Shown: one piece after another, positions 1-14,477 of the stretch
Position numbering within the stretch: the stretch's first letter is position 1
Layout of the letters: every line of letters starts with the position of its first letter
From: Amorphochlora amoebiformis
Lineage: Eukaryota > Cercozoa > Chlorarachniophyceae
Length of the DNA stretch: 64,000 nucleotides
Reading direction: 5' to 3'
Assembly (NCBI GenBank): GCA_054601695.1
Contig: BAAHQB010000020.1
Location: 310,001 to 374,000 of the forward strand
Notes under the pieces: model-generated
Seen by the model: only the letters and a program-made list of their open reading frames with translations
What the model was told of the DNA's origin: nothing
The model's database searches: none
Made by a program: the position numbers and the translations under genes

Positions 1-22
1 TATATATATATATATAGATTTG

Positions 23-68
<46 letters not shown>

Positions 69-110
69 AATACCTACGTGTACACGTATGTATACACATA
101 CATGCATGAA
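1..110. repeat. TA microsatellite
   Basis: Near-pure TA runs that pass into TATG/TACA variants. No coding signal. Confidence 0.9.
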
Positions 111-345
111 AAGACATCAAAATATATCAGTATGTTCACCTAAAATGTACTTATGCCCCAGCGTACTATCCTGGAGGTTCAAACGTAAGAAACTTCGTAT
201 TAGGTAACATGATATAAAGATTTGTCTTAGATTTATGTTTACCGACTACATTTTATGATATGCAGCAAACATTTGAAATATTATCATATTTGGACGAAAT
301 CAGATGGATAATAGCATCTAAGGATCGCATGTATCATAATTCACA
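111..345. other. unique AT-rich spacer
   Basis: About 235 bp of non-repetitive AT-rich sequence. I see no frame, RNA gene or internal repeat in it. Confidence 0.6.
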
Positions 346-349
346 TTAG

Positions 350-397
<48 letters not shown>

Positions 398-434
398 CAT
401 ATAATATATATATAATACATAAATATTTATATGT

Positions 435-477
<43 letters not shown>

Positions 478-515
478 CATATATATCTACATACATACAA
501 ATATATCTGATTCAT
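346..515. repeat. TA/TATG satellite
   Basis: Two TA runs joined by ATACATACATA steps. Confidence 0.9.
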
Positions 516-689
516 TCAAGCATACATACTTCCAATAGAGACACACATATACAACAACACCAAGTGATACTCATACCCCGATCGAAAACATACCTTATCG
601 AACCGCTTCCCATACTTCGACCCCACAGGCTTACAAATCTACGATATTCAGATTTCAACATACGTCGTAAACATATACAGAGGACAGGA

Positions 690-847
690 TAAGGGTGAAG
701 TCCAACGGGACAATGGCGGGACAGGGGAAATCTGCGTGCGAAATGACAATGGGTGCGAAAGGACAAGGGCGAGACAGTTGAAGTCTGGGTGGGACAGAGC
801 AATGGACAGTGGAAGTCTAGGTGGGACAGCACAGGGGAAGTCTAGAT
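690..847. repeat. degenerate 25-32 bp minisatellite
   Basis: The words gaagtc and gggacag alternate with starts near 697, 728, 780, 812 and 837. The unit looks like a diverged ancestor of the regular array that follows directly. On the minus strand it gives a Pro/Ser/Leu-rich frame that simply mirrors the repeat, so I do not call it a gene. The bases upstream (516-690) are unique, with nothing recognised. Confidence 0.7.
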
Positions 848-972
848 GGGACAGACGTGGGACACTATCTACGGGACAGACGTAAGACACTATCTATGGG
901 ACAGACGTGGGACACTATCTGTGCGACGGACGTGGGACGCTATCTATGGGACAGACGTGGGACACTATCTGT
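848..972. repeat. 25-bp minisatellite, five copies
   Basis: Unit gggacagacgtgggacacta plus tctat. Copies start at 848, 873, 898, 923 and 948, an exact 25-bp period with only a few substitutions. The low divergence suggests recent amplification. Confidence 0.95.
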
Positions 973-1107
973 TATTTAAGTAATATGACCTTGATTTCGA
1001 TGTTTCTCTTTTTGGAGAAGTCGGCAGCAATACGAGGACAGAGTCGAGCGTATCCTGTGAGGAAGTTGACATATACATTCAAACAGCATATGTTTGGATT
1101 AGGACCA

Positions 1108-1345
1108 GGTTTTAAGAGTTAGGGTTACGGTTTGCTTGACGTTTCAAATACGATTGGGGTTTATAGGGCATAGAGGTTCAGTTAAATTGAGATATGGTTA
1201 GGGTTAGCTTTAAAAACTAAGGTTAGGATTAGAATGGAGGCCAACTTAGCGTGTAAGAATAGTATTAGCGTGAAGCTACACCGTATAGGTTGACCTCAGT
1301 TTGGATTAAGTCAGGAAAAAGTTAGAGTTAGGGTTAGAGTGTTGT
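1108..1345 (+). repeat. degenerate TTAGGG tract
   Basis: Scattered TTAGGG and near-hexamers (gttacggt, ggttaggatt, gttagagtta) on the plus strand within otherwise unique sequence. It looks like an eroded interstitial telomere array. Confidence 0.75.
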
Positions 1346-1383
1346 TGGGATCTTGGTTGGGTTGCAATGGAGGTAAGGATAAA

Positions 1384-1466
1384 ACTATTCAGCATATCTT
1401 AGTCTGAGGACCGTTGACTCCTCCACACAGTGGGGTTATAATGCTGCTTGGGATAATAGCAGATCG
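1384..1466 (+). repeat. telomere-associated unit, copy 1
   Basis: This segment matches the reverse complement of 61937-62012. Shared blocks include attcagcatatctt, ttgactcctccaca and gggataa-agcagatc. Both copies lie beside telomere hexamers, at the two ends of the window and in opposite orientation. I infer a dispersed subtelomeric repeat; no coding sense was found. Confidence 0.85.
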
Positions 1467-1486
1467 TGTTGTTGGGGGTGTTGGGT

Positions 1487-1548
1487 GGACGTTAGGGTTA
1501 GGTTAGTGGAGGTTAGGGTTAGGGTTAGGGTTAGGGTTAGGGTTAAAG
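1487..1548 (+). repeat. TTAGGG array
   Basis: Nearly perfect tandem TTAGGG ending at gggttaaagtc. Confidence 0.95.
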
Positions 1549-1586
1549 TCACCATCGCGAACAAGGGCGCTGCTCGGGGAAAAGAA

Positions 1587-1798
1587 ACGCCGAAACGCAG
1601 CATGTTGATTCGATTCTTCAGGGTATATATGTTATTTTTCAAATACGAATATATATATATATATATGTATACATATATATATATATATATGTGTGTGTGA
1701 GTATATATGTATATATATGCATATATATATATATGATAAAAAACGCCGAAATGCTGAGTGTCGGTTCGATTTTTTAGAATATATGTTCTTTTTTACAA

Positions 1799-1800
<2 letters not shown>
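1587..1800. repeat. two copies of a ~60-bp unit, 156 bp apart
   Basis: The block acgccgaaa-gc followed by ttcgatt-ttc begins at 1587 and again at 1743, with TA satellite between. A third, more diverged copy lies near 6143-6185 (gtagaaacgc, catgctgcatt, attcttcgat). Confidence 0.75.
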
Positions 1801-1847
<47 letters not shown>

Positions 1848-2079
1848 ATACATATATATGCATATATGTATATATATACGAAATACATATTAAAAATATA
1901 TGTTTCTATTTTGTACATATACATATATATATACATACATATATACATTATATATATATATATATATATATGTGTGTATATATAAATATTTATATATATA
2001 TATATATATATATATAAATATATATATATATATGTATAAATAGTATATTTCATATACTTACATATGTACCTATTGGTAG

Positions 2080-2152
2080 GTCACGGTGTTCTACAAAGAC
2101 CGCCAGAAAATCCGGGGCGACATTCCATATAACTTCAAAGTTACGCCTTATA
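2080..2152 (+). CDS. possible internal exon, unknown protein
   Basis: A 73-bp islet at about 45% GC inside TA satellite. After tattggtag the plus strand reads in phase 0 as [14 protein letters not shown], then [10 protein letters not shown], and ends before gtatat. The minus strand is also open across the islet (it contains [13 protein letters not shown]), so the strand is uncertain. There is no recognised domain, and the AG and GT at the edges are weak evidence in this composition. It could equally be a unique relic. Confidence 0.2.
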
Positions 2153-2174
2153 GTATATATATATATATATATTG

Positions 2175-2216
<42 letters not shown>

Positions 2217-2371
2217 ATATGTGTGTGTTTTTATTTGTATAGATACATATACCTAAGTTTATATGCATATGCATATATGCCCTAAATAGATAAGTATACA
2301 TATAGATGTATATATATATATATATATGTATATAATTATATACTTAATATATATATATATACATATATACA

Positions 2372-2407
<36 letters not shown>

Positions 2408-2409
2408 CG

Positions 2410-2444
<35 letters not shown>

Positions 2445-2449
2445 TATAC

Positions 2450-2496
2450 CTAAATAAGCGATCTACTTCCCACACCCACCGCGGCTCAGACGCTGC
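2450..2496 (-). CDS. possible small internal exon
   Basis: On the minus strand the islet reads [15 protein letters not shown] between an AG (attcaaag) and a GT (gtataat). It is 47 bp, with far higher GC than its flanks. No family is recognised. Confidence 0.18.
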
Positions 2497-2602
2497 CTTT
2501 GAATCACTCCTTATATATAGATGTATATACATAAATATATATAATATATATATATATATATGGGTATGTGTATGTACATATAAATATAGTATCTTCCATT
2601 GA

Positions 2603-2640
<38 letters not shown>

Positions 2641-2661
2641 TATGTATACATACATACATAC

Positions 2662-3067
2662 ATATAAACTAGCGATCGTTAGCGCAGCAGTTTCGATAAA
2701 CCGGTATACTCAACAGGTAGTCAATGTTCGTCCAAGTCTGCTCGGAATATCTCCCTCTAGTTATGACTAATATTGCCAAGCCTTGAATCATAAGCATACA
2801 TCGTACATAAACGGTACGTACGGTGACGTGACATGCATGTACAGTCTATACACTGTCGTTCAACCAATACAGCTCATAAACCTTCATCTTCTACTTTTTG
2901 ATCCAAAAAAGTAACATGTTATTATTTTCATGACGAAATAGTAACATGTTATTTCCTTCATGACGCGTGTCGGTGAGGCGCGGTCTCGTTGAGACATGGA
3001 CATCGGCTATTCTATGTTATCTGTATCTATTGTTTTGTTGTCGGCATATTTTTGACAATGACACAAT

Positions 3068-3068
<1 letters not shown>
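2662..3068. other. unique islet with short repeats and palindromes
   Basis: About 400 bp of complex sequence without a convincing frame. It contains a 30-bp tandem pair (gtaacatgttatt at 2911 and 2941, each followed by ttcatgacg), the palindromes gtacgtac and acatgcatgt, and a short hairpin gtctcgttgagac. A tRNA-like 5' end near 2672 was examined and rejected. Confidence 0.6.
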
Positions 3069-3098
<30 letters not shown>

Positions 3099-3120
3099 TA
3101 CATATACATACATATATATA

Positions 3121-3181
<61 letters not shown>

Positions 3182-3207
3182 ATGTATATATATATATGTA
3201 TAAATAT

Positions 3208-3242
<35 letters not shown>

Positions 3243-3245
3243 CGA
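3069..3245. repeat. TA microsatellite
   Basis: Long TA runs, about 50 bp uninterrupted near 3123-3173. Confidence 0.9.
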
Positions 3246-3323
3246 ACGACCATATACATAGCACGAGCGTACGCAGCTCGAAGAGTAGATATCGATAGCG
3301 TATTAAAACATATTCATAGCTGT

Positions 3324-3420
3324 ATTAGGGATCACTAGAGATCCCAGAGACTATTGGAGATTGGAGTAGCCGGTATTACCCGGAACTACCCGGCACTAAC
3401 GGGGACTAAAGGGCGCACGC
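3324..3420. repeat. 10-bp-period repeat, array 1
   Basis: Successive 10-mers such as tagagatccc, ggagattgga, ggtattaccc, ggaactaccc, ggcactaacg and gggactaaag keep a 10-bp register. A TGGAGATC-type half passes into a CCCGGTACTA-type half. Related arrays lie at 3882-3925, 6709-6800, 7625-7780 and 30165-30205. Confidence 0.8.
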
Positions 3421-3880
3421 ACTTGTAAGGCCCCCTAGCTCTGGCGAACTGCGGGCGAAAGGCGCCTTAGAACTGTACCATATTTTTTCGCCAAACAGGG
3501 CGAATAGTGCCTTACAGGTGTGTTGGGCTTTACAAATGTGATACCTTTCCAAGATCTCAAGGCCGTTGGGCATTAGAAGTGTGTTTGTTCTGGCATATAC
3601 TAAAATAGATATACCATCCCAAAAACACGAAGACACACTTCGCACTTGGGCGCATCCGTTTTGACGATCCGAGACGGCCGAAAATAGCGTCCCAAGGGCC
3701 TTCATGTGTGCGGGCTTTGCTGGGCCTTGGAAGTGAGTGCGCCGCTGGCCGTTGGAACAGGGCGGGGGTGCCTTATAAGTGTAAGGAAATTTGGCATTTT
3801 TCAAGGCGATAGTGCCTTACAAATGTGTCGGATTTTGGGGGCCCTAATAAGTGTTGGGCCTTACAAGTGTGTACCCCCTT
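3417..3880. repeat. degenerate repeats of a GCCTTACAAGTGTG word
   Basis: About nine diverged copies of gccttacaagtgtg recur at irregular 25-60 bp spacing, for example near 3501, 3523, 3811 and 3856, with one inverted at 3418-3432. The frames through the region (such as one on minus 3406-3804) have no recognisable domain and reflect the repeated words. I call this a decayed minisatellite. Confidence 0.6.
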
Positions 3881-3881
3881 T

Positions 3882-3925
3882 ACCCGGTACTACCCGGAAC
3901 ACCCTGGAGCCATTCTAGAAAGCTC
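3882..3925. repeat. 10-bp-period repeat, array 2 (short)
   Basis: The run tacccggtac tacccggaac accctggagc keeps the 10-bp register of the 3.3-kb array. A gtgacacgtgtaccgccgc block follows at about 4027, and array 3 at 6.7 kb is also followed by such a block. Confidence 0.7.
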
Positions 3926-4049
3926 GATTAGGTTCCGAGAGAAAGAAAAGAACTTCGAACTAGTTAGAAATCCAACCAGCCATAGCCTTTATAACTCAAG
4001 TTACCTACTAACAATCGGACTAATCAGTGACACGTGTACCGCCGCTATA

Positions 4050-4480
4050 ACAATGTATACATATGTATATACGTATATATATATATATATATATAAAAAG
4101 ATATACTAAAATAGGCACATCTACATACATAGATATATACATACATGTATACATATACATACACATACATATTATATATACATATGTATACATACATATA
4201 CATATACATATGTATATACATGTAAACATAAGTGTACATGTATATGTACACATGTACACTGGCAGGTTTTAAAAGTTTAGTATGACGTTTCAGTTGAAAT
4301 ATAATATATAGAAATATAATATATATATATGTGTGTACATATATATATATATATATATGTCTAAAAATGTATATATACATACGTACATATATTTATACAT
4401 AACCATATAATATATATATACATATATGTATACATATAAAAGTACATGTATACATACATATGTATACCTTGGTCCAGGTT
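4050..4480. repeat. TA/TATG/TACA satellite with a duplicated islet
   Basis: TA-type repeat. A short islet, caggttttaaaagtttag at about 4263, recurs as caggttccaaaagcttgg at about 4470, roughly 206 bp away. On the minus strand both encode Lys-Leu-Leu-x-Pro with synonymous differences at Lys and Leu. Confidence 0.75.
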
Positions 4481-4764
4481 CCAAAAGCTTGGGCATATTA
4501 TTCTTATAAGAATAGCGTATGAGTTGAACAATATGATTGGCCACTGGGTAAGATGGCGTATGGCTATACGACACTTCTTGGTGCTGCTGAAATGCTGATT
4601 TTCGTTATTTCTTCAAGTTAGAAGGTTATATTTTTTCCCGCCAAGTGAGTTCAGAATTTTGTGTCGGTAAATTTCAATTTTTTTTTTCTGTAGTCAATGT
4701 GTTTGTATGTGTACGTATGTGTCTGAATGTAATGTGCTTTACTTGTGTATGCCATTTGCAATAT
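4481..4764. other. unique spacer
   Basis: AT-rich complex sequence with a poly-T run before ctgtag near 4690. No gene is recognised. Confidence 0.5.
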
Positions 4765-5140
<376 letters not shown>

Positions 5141-5217
5141 CCTAAGTATCGACACACCAACCCAATCGAAAACACGGATACAAATAAAAAGAACACCATC
5201 AATCATCATGATTTCAC

Positions 5218-5312
5218 CTAAATTTCTTTCCTTCGGCGCGCCTTCGACTCTCAGCCAATCCCAAAGGTATTGAAGTACCGTTTTGTGCTTTTTCCCCTCT
5301 TTCAGCTCCATA
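5218..5312 (-). CDS. possible exon, unknown charged protein
   Basis: On the minus strand, after attctacag, 95 bp reads T ATG GAG..., giving [20 protein letters not shown] and then [11 protein letters not shown], ending before gtgaaatc. The peptide has a mixed, protein-like composition (charged N-terminus, aromatic-rich centre), and the same frame stays open to 5129. It may be a first coding exon or an internal exon. There is no recognised family, and no partner exon could be proved. Confidence 0.3.
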
Positions 5313-5451
5313 CTGTAGAATATACACATATGCACACATGTATATGTATTTCAATTGTTACACCATGTGTAACTGGAGTGGACCTTTAATTAGTTAACTA
5401 CAAGATGTAAGACCGTCTTTACATTAGTAGGTCAAAAAAGGTTCGGAATCC

Positions 5452-5560
5452 AAACAGCCCCGGAACCGATGAAACCCGTGGGTTCCGGAAGAAAAAGGAA
5501 TTAGCCGACTACCGCATATACGTTATCAATAACCATTCTTCAGAATCCACAGGGACATCA
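5452..5560 (-). repeat. dispersed element, copy 1
   Basis: The reverse complement of this stretch (agaatggt, then atgcggtagtcgg, then ccggaaccca-ggtt) matches 41890-41990 in the same order. The flanking 5336-5450 and 5560-5620 are unique, with nothing else seen. Confidence 0.75.
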
Positions 5561-5619
5561 ATCTACCCTAATCCCAGTCTACCATTTGCTTAATACCAAC
5601 GCCTGGACTGCCGCAAAAG

Positions 5620-5620
<1 letters not shown>

Positions 5621-5650
<30 letters not shown>

Positions 5651-5750
5651 TGCAGTTAGATATATATATATACTCAAATATACAGTATATATATATATAT
5701 ATATATAATATATAAATATATATATACATTGTATATATGTATATATGTAA

Positions 5751-5787
<37 letters not shown>

Positions 5788-5843
5788 GCCTGAATTCACC
5801 TTATTATCTGTACTTTCACGCGTCGATTTCGCCACATAGACAG

Positions 5844-5895
<52 letters not shown>

Positions 5896-6045
5896 TAATA
5901 TATATATATATGTGTGTGTGTGTGTGTATGTAATTACAATATATATACCATCTGTATACATGTATACATGCACATGCATATTTATATATATTTATGTATG
6001 TATGTATGTATATATATATATATGTATATATATATGTAATCTCAC
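5621..6045. repeat. TA satellite domain
   Basis: TA runs with one 60-bp unique islet at 5788-5848 and a short (TG)n near 5922. Confidence 0.85.
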
Positions 6046-6200
6046 CCCAACGGAGTTCTAAGACATGAAATATTAATTAAAAAACGAATATTTGAGAAAT
6101 AAGCTACATAAGAGCGCACAATATTTTAAAAAATCGGCTAACCGTAGAAACGCTAGCATGCTGCATTGAAATTCTTCGATTCCTATCAATCAAGAATATA
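6046..6200. other. unique AT-rich islet
   Basis: Complex sequence that includes the third, diverged copy of the 1587/1743 unit. No frame was found. Confidence 0.5.
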
Positions 6201-6261
6201 TATATTAACATAAATAGATATATAGATATATGTATACATATATAAAATTATATATTATTAA

Positions 6262-6292
<31 letters not shown>

Positions 6293-6690
6293 GCTAAGGA
6301 ATTATCTGGTTAAGGGTTTTATTACATATATGCACATACATATATATGTATATATATACATATATATATATATATACATACATACATATATTACATACAT
6401 ACCTCTATATATATATATATACATATATATTTGTATACATGTGTACGTGTAACATTTAATTGGTTTTGATCACCACATATCAAATTATATATATGGATGT
6501 ATACCTATTTCCACGTATGTGCTTATCATACATACATATATTTTGGAAGTATGTATGTATATGTATATATACATGCACATATGTGTATATGTATGTGTGT
6601 GTATATGTATATGTGTGTATATGAAATAAACTCATTGAATAAATAATGAATATTTGTATATACATATATATATATATTATTGGCACAACG
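6201..6690. repeat. TA/TATG satellite
   Basis: TA-type repeat with short unique breaks near 6290-6325 and 6440-6480. Confidence 0.85.
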
Positions 6691-6708
6691 CCAGGAATCG
6701 TGTAGAAT

Positions 6709-6800
6709 AGCCCGAGATCCATGGAGATCCCTGGAGATCGCTGGAGATCGTGTTTTAGTGAATCCCCAGAAGTGCCCGGTAGTACCGGTTAATGCCAGTT
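6709..6800. repeat. 10-bp-period repeat, array 3
   Basis: The 10-mers atggagatcc, ctggagatcg, ctggagatcg, then agtgcccggt agtaccggtt aatgccagtt keep one register. The order (GGAGATC half, then CCGG half) is the same as at 3.3 kb. It is followed by gcgacacgtgtacgccgc. Confidence 0.85.
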
Positions 6801-6940
6801 AGTAGCGACACGTGTACGCCGCAACTCTTGTGCTGCGCAAGTGGGTACCCCCACGACTAAGTTATCTCTTTCCGAATGGTGCAATGAAGTACATCAGGGT
6901 GGCTTGAGTCTTCCGCTGCCCCCAAGGCATTGATACGTTG

Positions 6941-6944
<4 letters not shown>
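6801..6944. other. unique islet
   Basis: GC-richer sequence next to the 10-bp array. Short frames are open on the minus strand but none is convincing. Confidence 0.5.
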
Positions 6945-6981
<37 letters not shown>

Positions 6982-7044
6982 ATGTGGTGTGTGTGTATAT
7001 ATACTACATAAATATATATATATATATAAATGTGTATACATATA

Positions 7045-7075
<31 letters not shown>

Positions 7076-7119
7076 TTTTATATATATTTATATGTATAAT
7101 ATAGTATAGTGTAGCTGAC

Positions 7120-7190
7120 CAGATAATGCCTTCGTAACGTACGTATGATACGTACGAAACGGTTTTTGGTCTCCCTGCCATTCGAAGAAC
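7120..7190 (-). CDS. possible internal exon
   Basis: On the minus strand, between tgtgcgtag and gtcagc, 71 bp reads [20 protein letters not shown] followed by GII. The islet also carries a 19-bp palindrome (7138-7156), so a structural role is an equally good reading. No domain is recognised. Confidence 0.2.
7138..7156. other. 19-bp near-perfect palindrome
   Basis: cgtacgtat, one central base, then atacgtacg. Confidence 0.9.
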
Positions 7191-7624
7191 CTACGCACAC
7201 ATATTTATACACATATATATATATACATATACATATACATATATATTTATATAATTTGAAGAAATATGAATATGTATGTATATACATATTTATATATGTA
7301 TAGACTCATATTTATATGTATGTATATGTATATATATAAATATATGTGACATAATACATATGTAAAAGTATTTACATGTATATATATACATATATATACA
7401 TGTGCATGTACGTGTATAAATAACATATGTATATGTATGTGTATATATATGTGTATATATATGTGTATATATATAAAACATATATATATTTAGATATATA
7501 CACATACATACACATCAAGATATACACATTTCTCCCAACATGAAAAATACAAATCTGATAAGGTAACAAAAGTAGGTATGGATAGCCTGCAAATATATAC
7601 TAACAGTTAAACCATATATTACAT

Positions 7625-7780
7625 GAGATCGTTGTAGTCCCAGAGATACATCCGTTATTGACTTACTCGTTACTACCAGTTTTAATCCATACTACCTGGT
7701 ACTAACCGTTACTATCAGGCACAACCCGATACTACCCGACACTACCCGGTATTTCTCGGTACTACTCGAGTTTTACAATC
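7625..7780. repeat. 10-bp-period repeat, array 4
   Basis: The longest CCGG-type half. The 10-mers ggtactaacc, gttactatca, ggcacaaccc, gatactaccc, gacactaccc, ggtatttctc and ggtactactc stay in strict register. Upstream is a weak gagatc half. The rest of 7500-7890 is unique with no gene seen. Confidence 0.85.
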
Positions 7781-7932
7781 CCGTCGCAGGGCGGGACGTC
7801 AAATCATGTCACATTTCAGAATATATAATTAAGTTTCAAGTAAATCTCTCCACCAAACTATGGACTTCCAGTTGTGTACAATACCACCAAACTATATATA
7901 TGTATATATATATATATATACATATATACATA

Positions 7933-7963
<31 letters not shown>

Positions 7964-8028
7964 ATATATATATGTATGTATTTATATGTATATGTATATA
8001 TATATGTATCTGCATATGTGTTTGTGAG

Positions 8029-8082
8029 GACCTAGTCTTGGAGGAGTATTTAAGCTCACTTATTCGCCCATACCTTTCATAA
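8029..8082 (+). CDS. possible terminal exon
   Basis: After gtttgtgag the plus strand reads DLVLEEYLSSLIRPYLS and then TAA. It is a short amphipathic peptide with no upstream exon identified. Low confidence. Confidence 0.15.
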   Translation, partial: DLVLEEYLSSLIRPYLS

Positions 8083-8107
8083 TTATATATTAATATTTAA
8101 ATATATA

Positions 8108-8158
<51 letters not shown>

Positions 8159-8405
8159 CCTATATATATATATATATATGTGTGTGTTTGTGTATATATA
8201 TATATATTTACAATGAATGATTTTTCCAGGAATAAACAGAGGATATGTATGCACTTAAACATATTGTAGATGACTTTTAAAACACACACATATATATACA
8301 TATATTTATCGATATCTAATAATGGATATTCACCAATGTATACCTGTTTACAAATTTGTAAATATACCACAATATATTAGTATGTATATATATATACACA
8401 TATAT

Positions 8406-8472
<67 letters not shown>

Positions 8473-8560
8473 GCGTGTGTGTGTATGTTATAAATTTTTA
8501 AATGTACATCATGAAGTTCTTAATATATATAGCTACGTATATATGCGTGCATATATACAC

Positions 8561-8637
<77 letters not shown>

Positions 8638-8769
8638 TATATATATATATATATATATGTGTATTAATAATGCGCATATGTGTGTGAGTTCATCCTATTT
8701 ATATACCCTGATCTTTGCAAAATCCATTTCATACTTGGGTCCATTTTGGAGTCCAATTCAAGCATCTTC

Positions 8770-8908
<139 letters not shown>

Positions 8909-9016
8909 TGGGATACGTTTATAAGTCAAGGTCAAGCATATGTTACACTCGTTACATATAGCCTGTTGGAAGCATTTATATTTATATATGTATTTATTAA
9001 TATATATACATGTATG

Positions 9017-9047
<31 letters not shown>

Positions 9048-9051
9048 TAGG

Positions 9052-9088
<37 letters not shown>

Positions 9089-9471
9089 TATATTATATAT
9101 ATATATATACACATATATATATATATATATGTGTGTGTGTGTCTGTGTGTGTATTAATATATTTAAATATATGTATATACATATTGACACATATCTATAC
9201 ACATATATTATATTATAAATTTAAAATATTTATATATATATATATATATATACATTTATATATATATATATATAATATACATATATATACATATATATGT
9301 ATGCATTGTTGATACATATTTACATATATATATGAACCTTGTCAAAAGCCTGTAGGAAGCATAAATATATATATACATATATATATATATATACACGTGT
9401 ATGTATATATATATATATATGCATATGTATATATATATATACCATATCTATTTATGCATAACAGAAATATG

Positions 9472-9502
<31 letters not shown>

Positions 9503-9771
9503 TATATGTGTGTGTGTATACATAATCATGTTTATAGACCTTATCCACAGCCCGTCGAAAACTAATGTCTTTATTATATCGCATCCCAACCTCTGTTTAT
9601 TATGCGTATATGTATATAGATATATATGGATATATTCATATATATATATATATATATATACATATATAGATTTATATACAATATATATATATATAAATAT
9701 ATGCATGTAACATATATTTATATATATATATATATATATATTGATTTATGTATGCGTATATAATACATTGA

Positions 9772-9831
<60 letters not shown>

Positions 9832-10033
9832 TATATATATAAAATATATAATAGATATATATATATGTATGTATATATTATATGCATACATGTTACAAAT
9901 TGGACCCTCAGGTACTTGTCAAATCCCAATATACATATATATATATATATAATATATATATATATATGTACATATATATATATATATGTATATATATGTA
10001 TATATAGTGTATAAATATACATACAATATATGC

Positions 10034-10065
<32 letters not shown>

Positions 10066-10131
10066 TCAAATATGTATTTCCAAATATATATATACGAATA
10101 TTCAAATATTCATTTTTATATATACATATAC

Positions 10132-10304
<173 letters not shown>

Positions 10305-10308
10305 TTAG

Positions 10309-10456
<148 letters not shown>

Positions 10457-10513
10457 TTAAAATCATATATTTATATATATGTATATTATCATTTAAAATA
10501 CATATAAACATAC

Positions 10514-10574
10514 CTAAGGCCAGTCTAGAAGCAACCTCTAGTAACTCACGATCGTTGCCCGCCCGAGATAATAC
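10514..10574 (-). CDS. possible internal exon
   Basis: The minus strand reads [20 protein letters not shown] (61 bp) between an AG and gtatgt, a good donor. The islet is near 50% GC inside TA repeat. The peptide looks like a protein helix, but no family is recognised and no neighbouring exon is proved. Confidence 0.28.
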
Positions 10575-10643
<69 letters not shown>

Positions 10644-10756
10644 CATATAAATATATACACAAGTAAGTATATACATATTATATATATATACACATATATA
10701 TAAAATATATATATGACATGTTTTTATAGATATTTAGACATATGCGCGTAGGTATT

Positions 10757-10803
<47 letters not shown>

Positions 10804-10851
10804 GTATAAACATATATATACACACATACATATATATCAATATATATTATA

Positions 10852-10891
<40 letters not shown>

Positions 10892-10969
10892 TAAATATAT
10901 GTATATGTGTATGTATATTCTTATATGTGTGTGTATACATATGTGTGTGTTTAGATATATATATATATA

Positions 10970-11000
<31 letters not shown>

Positions 11001-11011
11001 TTGCATGTGTA

Positions 11012-11058
<47 letters not shown>

Positions 11059-11100
11059 TGCATGTGTACGCATTTACGTATATGTCCAAATATATATTTA

Positions 11101-11138
<38 letters not shown>

Positions 11139-11394
11139 GATATATATATATATATATATATATGTGTGTATACATGTGTGTACAACACATATGATTGCAT
11201 ATGTGGTTTATAAGAATTGAAGAGTATACGCTTATTTTTTTTTAACACGTCTTATATATGTTTGTATCTCAATGTATAAAAACATACATACGTATATGCA
11301 CACATATATATATGCATACATATGTATATACATATATGTGTGTGTGTATACATGTTTGAATACGTAAATGTTATATATATATATATATAAGATA

Positions 11395-11485
<91 letters not shown>

Positions 11486-11568
11486 CATACATACACATAC
11501 ATATATACATACATACATGAATATATATGCATACATACGTATTTGTAATACACTAAATATATACATGC

Positions 11569-11615
<47 letters not shown>

Positions 11616-11671
11616 ATTCATTGTATACACTTATTACACATACATACACATATATATATAACACATATATG

Positions 11672-11729
<58 letters not shown>

Positions 11730-11834
11730 CAATGTATATACATTACACATACATACATACACATGTACATATACCTATAGTATATATGCATATAAGCATT
11801 TACAAATATACCTTTATAATCCACCATACAAATT

Positions 11835-11868
<34 letters not shown>

Positions 11869-11889
11869 ACAGTATATATAATATCTACA
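10575..11889. repeat. TA satellite domain
   Basis: TA runs with TATG and TACA steps. A short unique stretch at 11205-11260 ends in a T9 run. Confidence 0.9.
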
Positions 11890-12035
11890 TGGATATTAGA
11901 TACACACCTCAGTTGCCAGTTCTTTGCGCACTTGATTACTTCTCTGCATAAGCCGAGCAACCTAAAGGTTTATAACATATATAAGTATTACTCCTCTGCA
12001 TAAGCTTAGCAACCGAAAGGACTAAAACACATTTG
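11890..12035. repeat. islet with a 52-bp tandem pair
   Basis: ctctgcataagc followed by agcaacc-aaagg occurs at 11942 and 11994. Confidence 0.8.
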
Positions 12036-14057
<2,022 letters not shown>

Positions 14058-14168
14058 TTAACCTAACCCTAACCCTAACCCTAACCCTAACCCTAACCCT
14101 AATCCTAAACCTAACCCTAAACCTAACTCTAACCCTAACTAAACCAAACCCTAACCCTAACCCTAACC
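14058..14168 (-). repeat. CCCTAA array
   Basis: About 17 units; the first eight or so are perfect, the rest carry variants such as cctaaa and ctaact. The G-rich strand is the minus strand. Confidence 0.95.
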
Positions 14169-14399
14169 TGTTCGTTTTCAGGATCATAGGTGCATGTACG
14201 GGCCAGACGATCGAGATTGAACTTTAGGTGGTTTATGCGACTCAAGAGCGTATATACGGCCTATGTATGAGTATGTATGCATATCAATAATGTATGTTAG
14301 CAATCTATATGTCTATGTGGGGATGTGTGTATGTACATGTATGGATAATATTCTTAGGAATGTATGTATGTATAAAATTCTCGCGGAAAAATATATACC
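14169..14399. other. unique spacer
   Basis: About 230 bp beside the telomere array, with TG-rich steps. No gene was seen. Confidence 0.5.
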
Positions 14400-14403
14400 A
14401 TAG

Positions 14404-14477
<74 letters not shown>

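Larger units (their letters stand above)
1801..2655. repeat. TA/TATG satellite domain
   Basis: Continuous TA-type repeat interrupted only by two GC-richer islets (2060-2152 and 2450-2515). Confidence 0.9.
6945..7500. repeat. TA/TATG satellite with one islet
   Basis: TA-type repeat on both sides of the islet at 7110-7195. Confidence 0.85.

Noticed and set aside
1801-2655. Long Tyr-Ile and Ile-Tyr-Met frames here and throughout the window
   Set aside because: They are six-frame translations of TA/TATG microsatellite, open on both strands, without start context or domain.
2672-2745. tRNA-like sequence with a box-A-like ttagcgcagcag
   Set aside because: The acceptor and D stems cannot be closed and no proper T arm follows, so it is at most a chance match.
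3406-3804. 132-codon minus-strand frame
   Set aside because: It spans the degenerate GCCTTACAAGTGTG repeats, which produce the recurring Cys-Lys-Ala words; no domain.
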